Below, in pieces: positions 56,584-63,313 of a DNA stretch of 64,000 nt. The DNA comes from Gemmobacter sp. (GTDB lineage Bacteria > Pseudomonadota > Alphaproteobacteria > Rhodobacterales > Rhodobacteraceae): contig NZ_JAUCBS010000007.1 in the NCBI RefSeq assembly GCF_034676705.1, forward strand, positions 1-64,000. Reading direction: 5' to 3'. Position numbers and translations under genes: made by a program. Each line of letters starts with the position of its first letter. The first letter of the stretch is position 1. The notes below the pieces were generated by a model. That model did not search any database. It saw only the letters and a program-made list of their open reading frames with translations, and had not been told where the DNA came from.

Positions 56584-58461
56584 ATGCGCCGCAGCACCCC
56601 CAGGAACCGCACAGCCCTTGTCCTGTCGACAGCCCTAGTCCTGTCGCTGGCCCCCCGGCCCGGCGCCGCCCAGGTGACCGATCCCGATGCGCTGGCCCTG
56701 TTCACCCCCGAGGTGGCCCGCTGCCTGGAAACCGGCGCCCCGGCCGATTGCGACCCCCACCGTGTCCCCCTTGCGGCCTGCGCCGCCGATCCCACCGCCG
56801 AAATCTGCACGCCGCTGCTGGCCACCCCCGAAACCACGCTGGCCGATCCCGCGGCGCTTGATCGCCTGCGCGGCACGCTGGCAGCCTTTGCCAGCACCGA
56901 GGTCACCGAAACCGCCCCCGCCCGCCCCGATGCAGAGCCTGCAGAACGTCCCGAACGGCCGGATAGAGCCGAAAAGCGCGCCGCCCAACCTGATGCAACC
57001 GAGGCGCCAAAGGCCCGCCCGAAACGCGAAGCGGCCGCCCAGCCGGAACCAGCCACGGATCCGGCGGCAACCGCCGAGACCCCCAAGCCGCGCCCGAAGC
57101 GCGACGCCGCCCCGTCAGCAGAGGCCGAGGGCGCCAAACCCGAACCCAAGGCCCCCAAACAGCGCCCGGCCCGCGACCAGCGCGCGCCCGAAGCCGATGC
57201 CAAGGCCGAAGCCGACGAGGCCGCCCGCCTGCTGCGCAAGGCCGAGGCGGCGGAACCCACCGCCAGCACCGCGCCCGAAGTGATCGAAGAGGCCATCGCC
57301 GACGCAGCACCCCGCCCGCCCGAACCCCCTGCCCCCGACCTCAGCGCCCAGGATCGCGCCCGGGTCGAGGAACTCAGCCGCCAGCCCGAGGTGGCGACCG
57401 CGCTCGACGTTCTGGGCGCCGCTGCCACCGGCCGCGATACCCCGCCCAGCCGCAGCGAACCGGCCGAGGTGGTGCAGGACAAGATCGCCCCCGAAACGAT
57501 CCGGCGCAGCACCGAGGATTTCGGCTCGCGCCTCAGCCTGCAACCCGAAGCCGCGCCCGAAGGCCGCTCGCGCCGCGAACGCGATCTGGAACGCGCCGGA
57601 CTGGCCGCCCTGGGCGCGCTGGCCATCGGCATGATGGTCAACGACAACCGCGTGGTCGCCCGCGCCGACGACCGGGTGATCCTGCAAGGCGAAGACGGCG
57701 CGCTTCAGGTCTGGCGCGACGATGACGCCATCCTGCAATCCGATGGCGGCACCCGGCGGATCGAACGCTACGCCGATGGAACCACGGTGTCGGAATGGCA
57801 GCGCCAGGACGGCAGCCGCGTTCTGACGGTGCGCGATGCGACCGGCCGCGTGCTCAGCCGCCAGCGCGTGCTGGCCGATGGAACCACCGTGCCGCTGTTC
57901 GACGATGCCGCGCGGGTCGAACCGATCGACGTATCCACCCTGCCCGACATGCGCTACCGCGAACTGCGCCTGACCGAAGGCACCGACCCCGACCGTGCGC
58001 TGGCCCTGCTGGATCGGGCCGAGGCCGATGCCCGCGCGGTGGACCGCCGCTTTTCGCTGCGCCAGATCCGCGAGCTGCGCCCCGTGCGCGAACTGGTGCC
58101 GGTTCTCAGCCCCGATCCGATCACCTTTCAGACCGGCCAGGCCAATATCCGCGCCGACGAGGTGCCGAAGCTGTTGCAGGTCGGCCGGGTCATCGAGCGG
58201 CTGATCGAGCGTGATCCGTCGGAGCTGTTCCTGATCGAGGGACATACCGATGCGGTCGGGGCGGCGGCCTATAACCTGGGGCTGTCGGACCGGCGGGCGG
58301 AATCGGTCGCGCTGGCGCTGACGGAGTTTTTCCGCATTCCGCCAGAAAACCTGATCGTGCAGGGCTATGGCGAAAGCTACCTGCGCGTTGCGACCGATCT
58401 GTCCGAAGAACGCAACCGCCGCGTCGTCATGCGCCGGATCACGCCGCTGTTGCCGCAGTAA
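56584..58461 (+). CDS. OmpA-family envelope protein with Ala/Pro/Lys/Glu-rich linker
   Basis: This 625-residue protein has a signal peptide (TALVLSTALVLSLAPRPGAAQ). A Cys-containing region (CLETGAPADCDPHRVPLAACAADPTAEIC) follows, and a long low-complexity linker (about 110-250) with repeated KPRPKR/KARPKR motifs. The middle domain has short WRDDD/ADGTTV repeats. The C-terminal OmpA peptidoglycan-binding domain (about 520-625) shows ITFQTGQANI, IEGHTDAVGAAAYNLGLSDRRAESV and GYGESYLRVATDLSEERNRRVVMRRI. The linker could span the peptidoglycan. A single hydrophobic segment (AALGALAIGMMV) precedes the middle domain. It converges on repC-2. Confidence 0.85.
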   Translation: MRRSTPRNRTALVLSTALVLSLAPRPGAAQVTDPDALALFTPEVARCLETGAPADCDPHRVPLAACAADPTAEICTPLLATPETTLADPAALDRLRGTLAAFASTEVTETAPARPDAEPAERPERPDRAEKRAAQPDATEAPKARPKREAAAQPEPATDPAATAETPKPRPKRDAAPSAEAEGAKPEPKAPKQRPARDQRAPEADAKAEADEAARLLRKAEAAEPTASTAPEVIEEAIADAAPRPPEPPAPDLSAQDRARVEELSRQPEVATALDVLGAAATGRDTPPSRSEPAEVVQDKIAPETIRRSTEDFGSRLSLQPEAAPEGRSRRERDLERAGLAALGALAIGMMVNDNRVVARADDRVILQGEDGALQVWRDDDAILQSDGGTRRIERYADGTTVSEWQRQDGSRVLTVRDATGRVLSRQRVLADGTTVPLFDDAARVEPIDVSTLPDMRYRELRLTEGTDPDRALALLDRAEADARAVDRRFSLRQIRELRPVRELVPVLSPDPITFQTGQANIRADEVPKLLQVGRVIERLIERDPSELFLIEGHTDAVGAAAYNLGLSDRRAESVALALTEFFRIPPENLIVQGYGESYLRVATDLSEERNRRVVMRRITPLLPQ

Positions 58462-58478
58462 GGACGGCCCTAAGAAAA

Positions 58479-58494
58479 GTTGACAGCTGTCAAC
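58479..58494. promoter_or_regulatory. parS: parS site 1, repABC unit 2
   Basis: GTTGACAGCTGTCAAC is a perfect palindrome that fits the repABC parS consensus GTTNNCNGCNGNNAAC at every fixed base. Symmetry extends to 24 bp with AAAA/TTTT arms (58475-58498). Confidence 0.88.
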
Positions 58495-58536
58495 TTTTGC
58501 AACGCCCCGTCTGTTCGCCACCTGACGATGGTGAAA

Positions 58537-58552
58537 GTTGACAGCTGTCAAC
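58537..58552. promoter_or_regulatory. parS: parS site 2, repABC unit 2
   Basis: This is the same 16-bp palindrome as at 58479, flanked by AAA and TTT. Confidence 0.88.
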
Positions 58553-58582
58553 TTTTTCGCCCCCCACGTTCCCTTGGCAAAA

Positions 58583-58598
58583 GTTGACAGCTGTCAAC
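58583..58598. promoter_or_regulatory. parS: parS site 3, overlapping the repC-2 stop codon
   Basis: The same 16-bp palindrome includes the TGA of repC-2 (58594-58596). The three sites are 58 and 46 bp apart. Confidence 0.88.
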
Positions 58599-59790
58599 TT
58601 TTGCCAACCCGGCCATCGTCGCGCAGCAGCGCCATGATCATCGGCCCGGGGCTGAAGCCGCCATTGGCCGCCCGGGCAGAAAGTGCGCGCAGATAGCCGC
58701 CCGGATTGCTGATCCGGCCGAAGCGTTGCAGCATGGCGGAAACCGCGATGGCGGCGGTTTCCGGGCCCATGACCTCTTGCGCCTCGGCCCAGGCCGAAGC
58801 GGAAATGCCCATCATGCCGCGCAGCTCGGCAGCGGTTGCCACCAGATCGTGCCAGCTGGCCAAGTTGTTGCGGGCATAGGGCCGGATCTCGGGACAGGCT
58901 TTCACAACAAGATGAAGGGGAAGTTGCGGCAGCGTGCGGTCGGCAACAGGATCGGGTCCGGGTGCATCAGGGTCGGCCTTTGCCAGCTCTTGGCAAGGTT
59001 CAAGATCGGAAGAGTCTGGGTTTGAATTTGTATGGTGACGCCCGGAATGGGCGGCAGAGCCGGCCATAGTATCGGTTTTCAGGGCCAGCATCGCCGTAAG
59101 GGCGCGCAGGATATCCACAGCCTGATCGCCAAGCGCCGCGACCGCTTCGGCATCCAGCTTGCGGCGCAGGGCGGCGCGGATCGGGGCAAGGCGCGCCTCG
59201 ATCCCGTCCCAGTCGCCGGGCAGGGCGGCATCGCGGCCATAGGCCAGCAGCTTGGCCGCATCGCGCAGCCGCAGGACCAGCGCTTCGCGGGCGAGGCGCA
59301 GCGCCTCGGCGGCGGCGGTGACGCGGGCGGCGATGACGGCAATCTCGTCGGCGCGCACCAGCAGCGGGCGCAGGTCAAAGCCGTAGGCCTGCGCCAGCGC
59401 GCCGTCCCTGGCGCGGCGGGCGTAGCGTTTGCCATTCGGACTGTCCTGGCGCCAGATCACCCCGGCGGTGACCAGTGCGGCCAGATGGCGGCGCAGGGTG
59501 CTTTCCGCCATGCCATGCGCGCGGTCCGACAGCGTGGCGTTGGACGGAAACACCACCAGCGGCGCGCCATCCTCCAGCAGCTTGCCGGGCAGGAAGGTGA
59601 GCAGCGCATAGAGCACCGACAGGTCGCGGTCGGTCAGGCCAAAGGCGGCGCGGGCCGTGCGCAAGTCGTTGAACAGCGACCATTTGTCGATACGGGGCAG
59701 GGCAGGGGCGCCGGTGCCCTGCTGGCGCGCTGCCAACAGGCCAGAGGTCACCGGCTGCCGCCCGAAAGGCGTCAGGGAAACATGCTGCAT
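58594..59790 (-). CDS. repC: RepC replication initiator, repABC unit 2
   Basis: This 398-residue RP-C family initiator starts MQHVSLTPFGRQP. The N-terminal winged-helix part has KWSLFNDLRTARAAFGLTDRDLSVLYALL and PSNATLSDRAHGMAESTLRRHLAALVTAGVIWRQDSPNGKRYARR. The C-terminal part has MGISASAWAEAQEVMGPETAAIAVSAMLQRF and NPGGYLRAL. It shares order and motifs with repC-1 at 1684 but differs in most variable positions. It lies 159 nt after repB-2, and the gap encodes the antisense RNA. Its stop is inside parS site 3. Confidence 0.94.
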   Translation of the reverse strand: MQHVSLTPFGRQPVTSGLLAARQQGTGAPALPRIDKWSLFNDLRTARAAFGLTDRDLSVLYALLTFLPGKLLEDGAPLVVFPSNATLSDRAHGMAESTLRRHLAALVTAGVIWRQDSPNGKRYARRARDGALAQAYGFDLRPLLVRADEIAVIAARVTAAAEALRLAREALVLRLRDAAKLLAYGRDAALPGDWDGIEARLAPIRAALRRKLDAEAVAALGDQAVDILRALTAMLALKTDTMAGSAAHSGRHHTNSNPDSSDLEPCQELAKADPDAPGPDPVADRTLPQLPLHLVVKACPEIRPYARNNLASWHDLVATAAELRGMMGISASAWAEAQEVMGPETAAIAVSAMLQRFGRISNPGGYLRALSARAANGGFSPGPMIMALLRDDGRVGKS

Positions 59791-59835
59791 GGGATATCAC
59801 GGGACAAAACTTCCCCGGCCACGCGAATCGCGCGG

Positions 59836-59864
59836 TTGACAGCCGGACGTCCAAAGCCTATTCC
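59836..59864 (+). promoter_or_regulatory. Promoter of the ctRNA, unit 2
   Basis: TTGACA (59836-59841), 17 nt and TATTCC (59859-59864) make a good sigma-70-type promoter directed against repC-2. The -35 box overlaps GTTGACAGC, which equals a parS half-site. Confidence 0.7.
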
Positions 59865-59870
59865 TTGAGG

Positions 59871-59926
59871 TGCTAGATCAAGAACGGGCCCTTCGGGACA
59901 TCAGTCCTGGGGGGTCTTTTCGTTTT
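59871..59926 (+). ncRNA. Antisense ctRNA of repABC unit 2
   Basis: From the promoter at 59836 a transcript would start near 59871 and end at the terminator 59887-59926, giving about 55 nt. Its hairpin (13 pairs including G-U, loop ATCA) is followed by TTTTCGTTTT. The RNA is complementary to the repB-repC leader, the known target of repABC ctRNAs that cause early termination or block RepC translation. Confidence 0.75.
59887..59926 (+). terminator. Intrinsic terminator of the ctRNA, unit 2
   Basis: GGCCCTTCGGGAC pairs with GTCCTGGGGGGTC around the loop ATCA, followed by TTTTCGTTTT. Confidence 0.75.
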
Positions 59927-59932
59927 GGCCGG

Positions 59933-59945
59933 TCGTGCCTCCTTT
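59933..59945 (-). other. Conserved SD-like block AAAGGAGGCACGA after repB-2
   Basis: This 13-mer is identical to 3087-3099 after repB-1. It lies 4 nt beyond the repB-2 stop, and no start codon follows at a usable distance. Confidence 0.45.
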
Positions 59946-59949
59946 CCGG

Positions 59950-60909
59950 TTAGCCCGCATCCTCGGGCGGGTGGGATTTCTGCCAGTCGGCGTGCAGCGC
60001 CGGCAGGTTGTCCAGCAGCCAATCTTCAAACCCGTCGGTATTGGCGAGCCGGAGTTTCAGCGTGCAGAAGTTGCGGTCGAACTTTACCTGACCCAGCGGC
60101 AGGCCATCGGCGGCAAACACCCGGCGGGGTTCCTGCGGCGTGGCGCCAGCGCGACGGCGGCGGTTGCGCAGGGTGATCAGGTAATCCCAGGCGGCCTGAA
60201 AGCGGTCGTCCGACCGGGGCGAGGCGGCGTTGACGGTGATCATCGGGGCCACATCCTCGGCCTCGACCTCGGTATAGGCGATCAGATCGGCAAGGGCTGT
60301 CCAGCGGTCGCGGCCGACCGAAGGGGCGGCACCGATGGTGGCGATCAGGTCGGGCGGGATGCGTTCGGCGACCGACAGCATCCGGCTGACCAGCGTCTTG
60401 TCGACCGACAGCGCATCGCAAATCACCTTGCGCTCGTAGCCGTGCTGTTCCATCTGGCGGGCGAAATTGACCTTTTCGATAAAGGACAGATCGCGGCGGG
60501 CGGTGTTTTCCTGCCCCTGCGCCAGCACCAGTTCGCGGTCATCCAGATCGCGGATCAGCGCCTTGACCGGCTGGCCAAGGTCTCGCATGGCGAGCACGCG
60601 GCGGCGGCCATAGACGATCTGGAAGCGGCCGTCGATTTCAGGATGCGGGCGGACCAGCACGGGCACCTGCTGGCCATATTCGGCGATCGAGGCGCGCAGG
60701 GTGCTATCCTCGGCCTCATCCGTCTCCAGCCGGTCGGTCAGGCCGCCGGCGTCGATCATCGCGGGGTCGAGTTCGACCACCGCGCGGGCCTTGAGATCGG
60801 CGATGGAGCGGGAAACCGCCCCGATGGCGCCGCGGGTGGGACGCTGGGGCAGGTCGGCCGGTTCGGCCGGCTGGCCCATCAGACCTTTCAGAACATCCTT
60901 GCGTGCCAT
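59950..60909 (-). CDS. repB: RepB, ParB-type plasmid partition protein, unit 2
   Basis: This 319-residue protein starts MARKDVLKG. It has TLRASIAEYGQQVPVLVRPHPEIDGRFQIVYGRRRVLAMRDLG (ParB N-domain with YGRRR), LAQGQENTARRDLSFIEKVNFARQM (ENxxR) and a helix-turn-helix region (KVICDALSVDKTLVSRMLSVAERIP). It binds the three parS sites after repC-2. The start at 60909 overlaps the repA-2 stop by one base; a start at 60921 is possible. Confidence 0.94.
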   Translation of the reverse strand: MARKDVLKGLMGQPAEPADLPQRPTRGAIGAVSRSIADLKARAVVELDPAMIDAGGLTDRLETDEAEDSTLRASIAEYGQQVPVLVRPHPEIDGRFQIVYGRRRVLAMRDLGQPVKALIRDLDDRELVLAQGQENTARRDLSFIEKVNFARQMEQHGYERKVICDALSVDKTLVSRMLSVAERIPPDLIATIGAAPSVGRDRWTALADLIAYTEVEAEDVAPMITVNAASPRSDDRFQAAWDYLITLRNRRRRAGATPQEPRRVFAADGLPLGQVKFDRNFCTLKLRLANTDGFEDWLLDNLPALHADWQKSHPPEDAG

Positions 60910-62087
60910 CAGCGCCCCCATGCCGTCTGGATCAGGCCCTCGATCTCGCCGTTCACGGCGTTCAGGCTTTCCATCGCGCGTTCATAGGTGGCGCGGGTGA
61001 AATCGGCCTTGTCCACCTCGTAGAGCGTCTGCTTGGTCAGCCCGGCATCGGAAATCGCGGTGGATTTCAGGACGGGGTGGTTCAGCACATGGTCACCGAA
61101 CAGGCTGCGCATGAAGCTGACCATCTGGTTCTGCGGCCCGTCGCCGGGTTCATAGCGGGTGACCAGATAGCGCAGCCAGTCATAGTTCATGTTGCCACCG
61201 GCATCGGCGACGACGCCCAGCAGGTTCGAGGTCATCAGCAGGAACTGGCACATCGACATGACGTCCAGCATCTGCGGATGCACGGTGACCAGAACGGCGG
61301 TGGCGGCGGAAAGTGCGCTCATCGTCAGGAACCCCAGCTGCGGCGGGCAGTCGATGACGACGACGTCATAGTCTGCTTCGACCGTTGCCAAGGCTTCCGA
61401 GATTCTGGTGAAGAAAAGGTTACCGCCCCGTACGGCCAAGGCGCGCGGGGTATCGTGTTCGAACTCCATCAGTTCGAGGTTGCCGGGCACGATATCCAGA
61501 TTGGTGAAATAGGTCGGCCGGATGATGTCGCGCAGCGGCACCGGATCGTCGTAGCGGATCGCATCGTACAGCGTGCCGCCGTCGATCAGGTCGAATTCCG
61601 GCTGATAGCCGTGCAGGGCGGAAAAGCTGGCCTGCGGGTCAAGGTCGATGGCCAGCACGCGGTAGCCATCCAGCGCCAGTTTCTGCGCCAGATGGGCCGA
61701 GGTGGTGGTTTTCCCCGACCCGCCCTTGAAGTTGATGACGGTGATCACCTGCAGATGGTCACCCGTGCGGCGGCCGGGCAGATAGGTGCCGGGCGTCTTG
61801 GTGCCCTGTTCCAGCAGGCGGCGCAGATCCATGATATCGGCCGAGGAATAGAGCCGCCGGCCGCCGGCGCCGGTTTCCGGCTGGGGGCCCCGCCCTTCAA
61901 GGCTGAGCTTGCGCAGATAGGCATCCTTGACGCCCAGCAGCCCCGCCACCTCGCCGCTGGTGAACCGGCGCAGTTCCTTGCGCGCGTCGGGGGGGAACAG
62001 CTGCGAGCGGTGCGCCATCAGCCGTTCGGACAGCCGCGCGGCATGGTCGCCGACCAGCCGGTCAATACGTTCGTTGGACTGTGCCAT
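60909..62087 (-). CDS. repA: RepA, ParA-type partition ATPase and autorepressor, unit 2
   Basis: This 392-residue protein has an N-terminal DNA-binding part (RFTSGEVAGLLGVKDAYLRKLSLEG). The ATPase core has VINFKGGSGKTTTSAHLAQKL, IDLDPQASFSALHG and VVIDCPPQLGFLTMSALSAATAVLVTVHPQMLDVMS. ATG 62087 is used; a GTG lies two codons upstream. The core is close to that of repA-1 (4033-5226), and the N-terminus and C-terminal helices differ, as expected for compatible partition systems. Confidence 0.95.
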   Translation of the reverse strand: MAQSNERIDRLVGDHAARLSERLMAHRSQLFPPDARKELRRFTSGEVAGLLGVKDAYLRKLSLEGRGPQPETGAGGRRLYSSADIMDLRRLLEQGTKTPGTYLPGRRTGDHLQVITVINFKGGSGKTTTSAHLAQKLALDGYRVLAIDLDPQASFSALHGYQPEFDLIDGGTLYDAIRYDDPVPLRDIIRPTYFTNLDIVPGNLELMEFEHDTPRALAVRGGNLFFTRISEALATVEADYDVVVIDCPPQLGFLTMSALSAATAVLVTVHPQMLDVMSMCQFLLMTSNLLGVVADAGGNMNYDWLRYLVTRYEPGDGPQNQMVSFMRSLFGDHVLNHPVLKSTAISDAGLTKQTLYEVDKADFTRATYERAMESLNAVNGEIEGLIQTAWGR

Positions 62088-62160
62088 CTTCACTGCGCCA
62101 CTTCACTGCCCTGTGCCGTTTGTTACGGCTTTTTCCGGGTTTTTCACCCTATGGCGTAAG

Positions 62161-62209
62161 TGAATGGCGCAAGACCGGGATTCGGGCAAGATCTTTCTTC
62201 ACGATCTTG
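62161..62209 (-). promoter_or_regulatory. Likely repA-2 promoter with overlapping operator
   Basis: On the minus strand TTGCCC, 17 nt and CATTCA occupy the same relative layout as the repA-1 promoter and share AAGAAAG-N2-CTTGC-CCGAA with it. The inverted repeat CAAGATC-N9-GATCTTG (62187-62209) covers the -35 box. The -10 box is weak. The divergent LysR gene starts at 62282, so the region may serve both. Confidence 0.45.
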
Positions 62210-62281
62210 TAAAACCGGCACCCGGGGGCACAAGACCTGCGATGGCTTGTCTGGCAGCCGGGCTTGCTGTCTTATCAGGAT

Positions 62282-63184
62282 ATGGCTTTCACGCTGCGCC
62301 AGTTGCAGTTCTTTGTCGCGGTGGCCGAGCAGGGGTCGATTTCCGGCGCTGCGCGGGCGCTGTCGATTTCGCAAAGCTCGGTCACCGAATCGATCCAGGC
62401 GCTGGAGGATGATCTGGGCGTGCGGCTGTTCGACCGGCTGGCACGCGGGTTGCAGCCCACCCACCGGGGCAACCTGTTCCTGCGCCATGCCCGCCAGATC
62501 CTGGCCGATGTTTCGACCGCGCGGCAGGCGTTCCGCGACGAGGCGGAACAGGAAGGCGGGCGGCTGGCGCTGGGGGTGACGACGCTGGTGGCAGGCTATG
62601 TGCTGTCGGACATGCTGTCGCGCTATCGCCGCGCCCATCCGCGGGTGGAACTGAGCGTGACCGAGGACAGCGGCGAATATCTGGAACATCTGCTGATCGG
62701 GGGCGAGCTGGATGTGGCGGTGATGCTGACCTCCTCGATCCGCGACCGCATGGCGCTGCATGTGGAAACGCTGATGGTGTCGCCCTATCGGCTGTGGCTG
62801 CCGCTGGGCCACCCTTTGGGGCAGGCGGAATCCATCGCGTTGGACCAGCTGTCGGGGGCGCCGCTGATCCAGCTGATGGTGGACGAGATCGAGGGGTCGA
62901 TGCGGGCGCTGATGGCGGCCATGCGGGTGCGGCCGCGCATCGCATTCCGCACCCGGTCGGTCGAGGCGGTGCGCAGCCTGGTGGCAACCGGGGCGGGGCT
63001 GGCGATCTTGCCCGGCATGGTCTACCGGCCCTGGTCGCTGGAAGGCGACCGGATCGACATTCGCGATGTGTCGGGCGATCTGCCGACGGTGCAGGTGGGG
63101 GTGGTCTGGCGGCGGGGGGCGCCGCTGTCGCCGCCGGCGCGCAACTTTGTCAAGGCGGCGCAGGCCGGGCTGACGGGGCGCTGA
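62282..63184 (+). CDS. LysR-type regulator
   Basis: This 300-residue regulator has the winged helix FTLRQLQFFVAVAEQGSISGAARALSISQSSVTESIQALEDDLGVRLFDRL and the effector domain with LALGVTTLVAGYVLSDML, SPYRLWLPLGHPLG and SLVATGAGLAILPG. The ATG at 62282 (MAFTLRQL) is used. It is divergent from repA-2 and followed by a polyamine-type binding protein 129 nt downstream, with a LysR-like palindrome in between. Unlike most LysR genes it points the same way as its likely target. Confidence 0.9.
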   Translation: MAFTLRQLQFFVAVAEQGSISGAARALSISQSSVTESIQALEDDLGVRLFDRLARGLQPTHRGNLFLRHARQILADVSTARQAFRDEAEQEGGRLALGVTTLVAGYVLSDMLSRYRRAHPRVELSVTEDSGEYLEHLLIGGELDVAVMLTSSIRDRMALHVETLMVSPYRLWLPLGHPLGQAESIALDQLSGAPLIQLMVDEIEGSMRALMAAMRVRPRIAFRTRSVEAVRSLVATGAGLAILPGMVYRPWSLEGDRIDIRDVSGDLPTVQVGVVWRRGAPLSPPARNFVKAAQAGLTGR

Positions 63185-63198
63185 CGGGGCGCTGATCC

Positions 63199-63239
63199 AT
63201 CGGTTTTACCGATATTGCCATTCTGTATTTTGATATTGC
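63199..63239. promoter_or_regulatory. Palindrome and direct repeats before the binding-protein gene
   Basis: ATCGGTTTTACCGAT (63199-63213) is a 15-bp palindrome containing a T-N11-A LysR box. GATATTGC occurs twice (63211-63218 and 63232-63239), 21 bp apart. The centre of the palindrome is 108 nt before the start codon at 63314, like the sites of the first LysR regulon. Confidence 0.55.
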
Positions 63240-63313
63240 GAAGAAGGGCGGCCCCCATATCCTTTTGGCATCGGGCCCTGCGGCAGATGGGGCCACCAAC
63301 AGGGAGCCACCGA

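Noticed and set aside
63174..63195. Tandem CGGGGCGCTGA repeat at the end of the LysR gene
   Set aside because: There are only about two copies, created by the gene end. It is too short to call a functional repeat.
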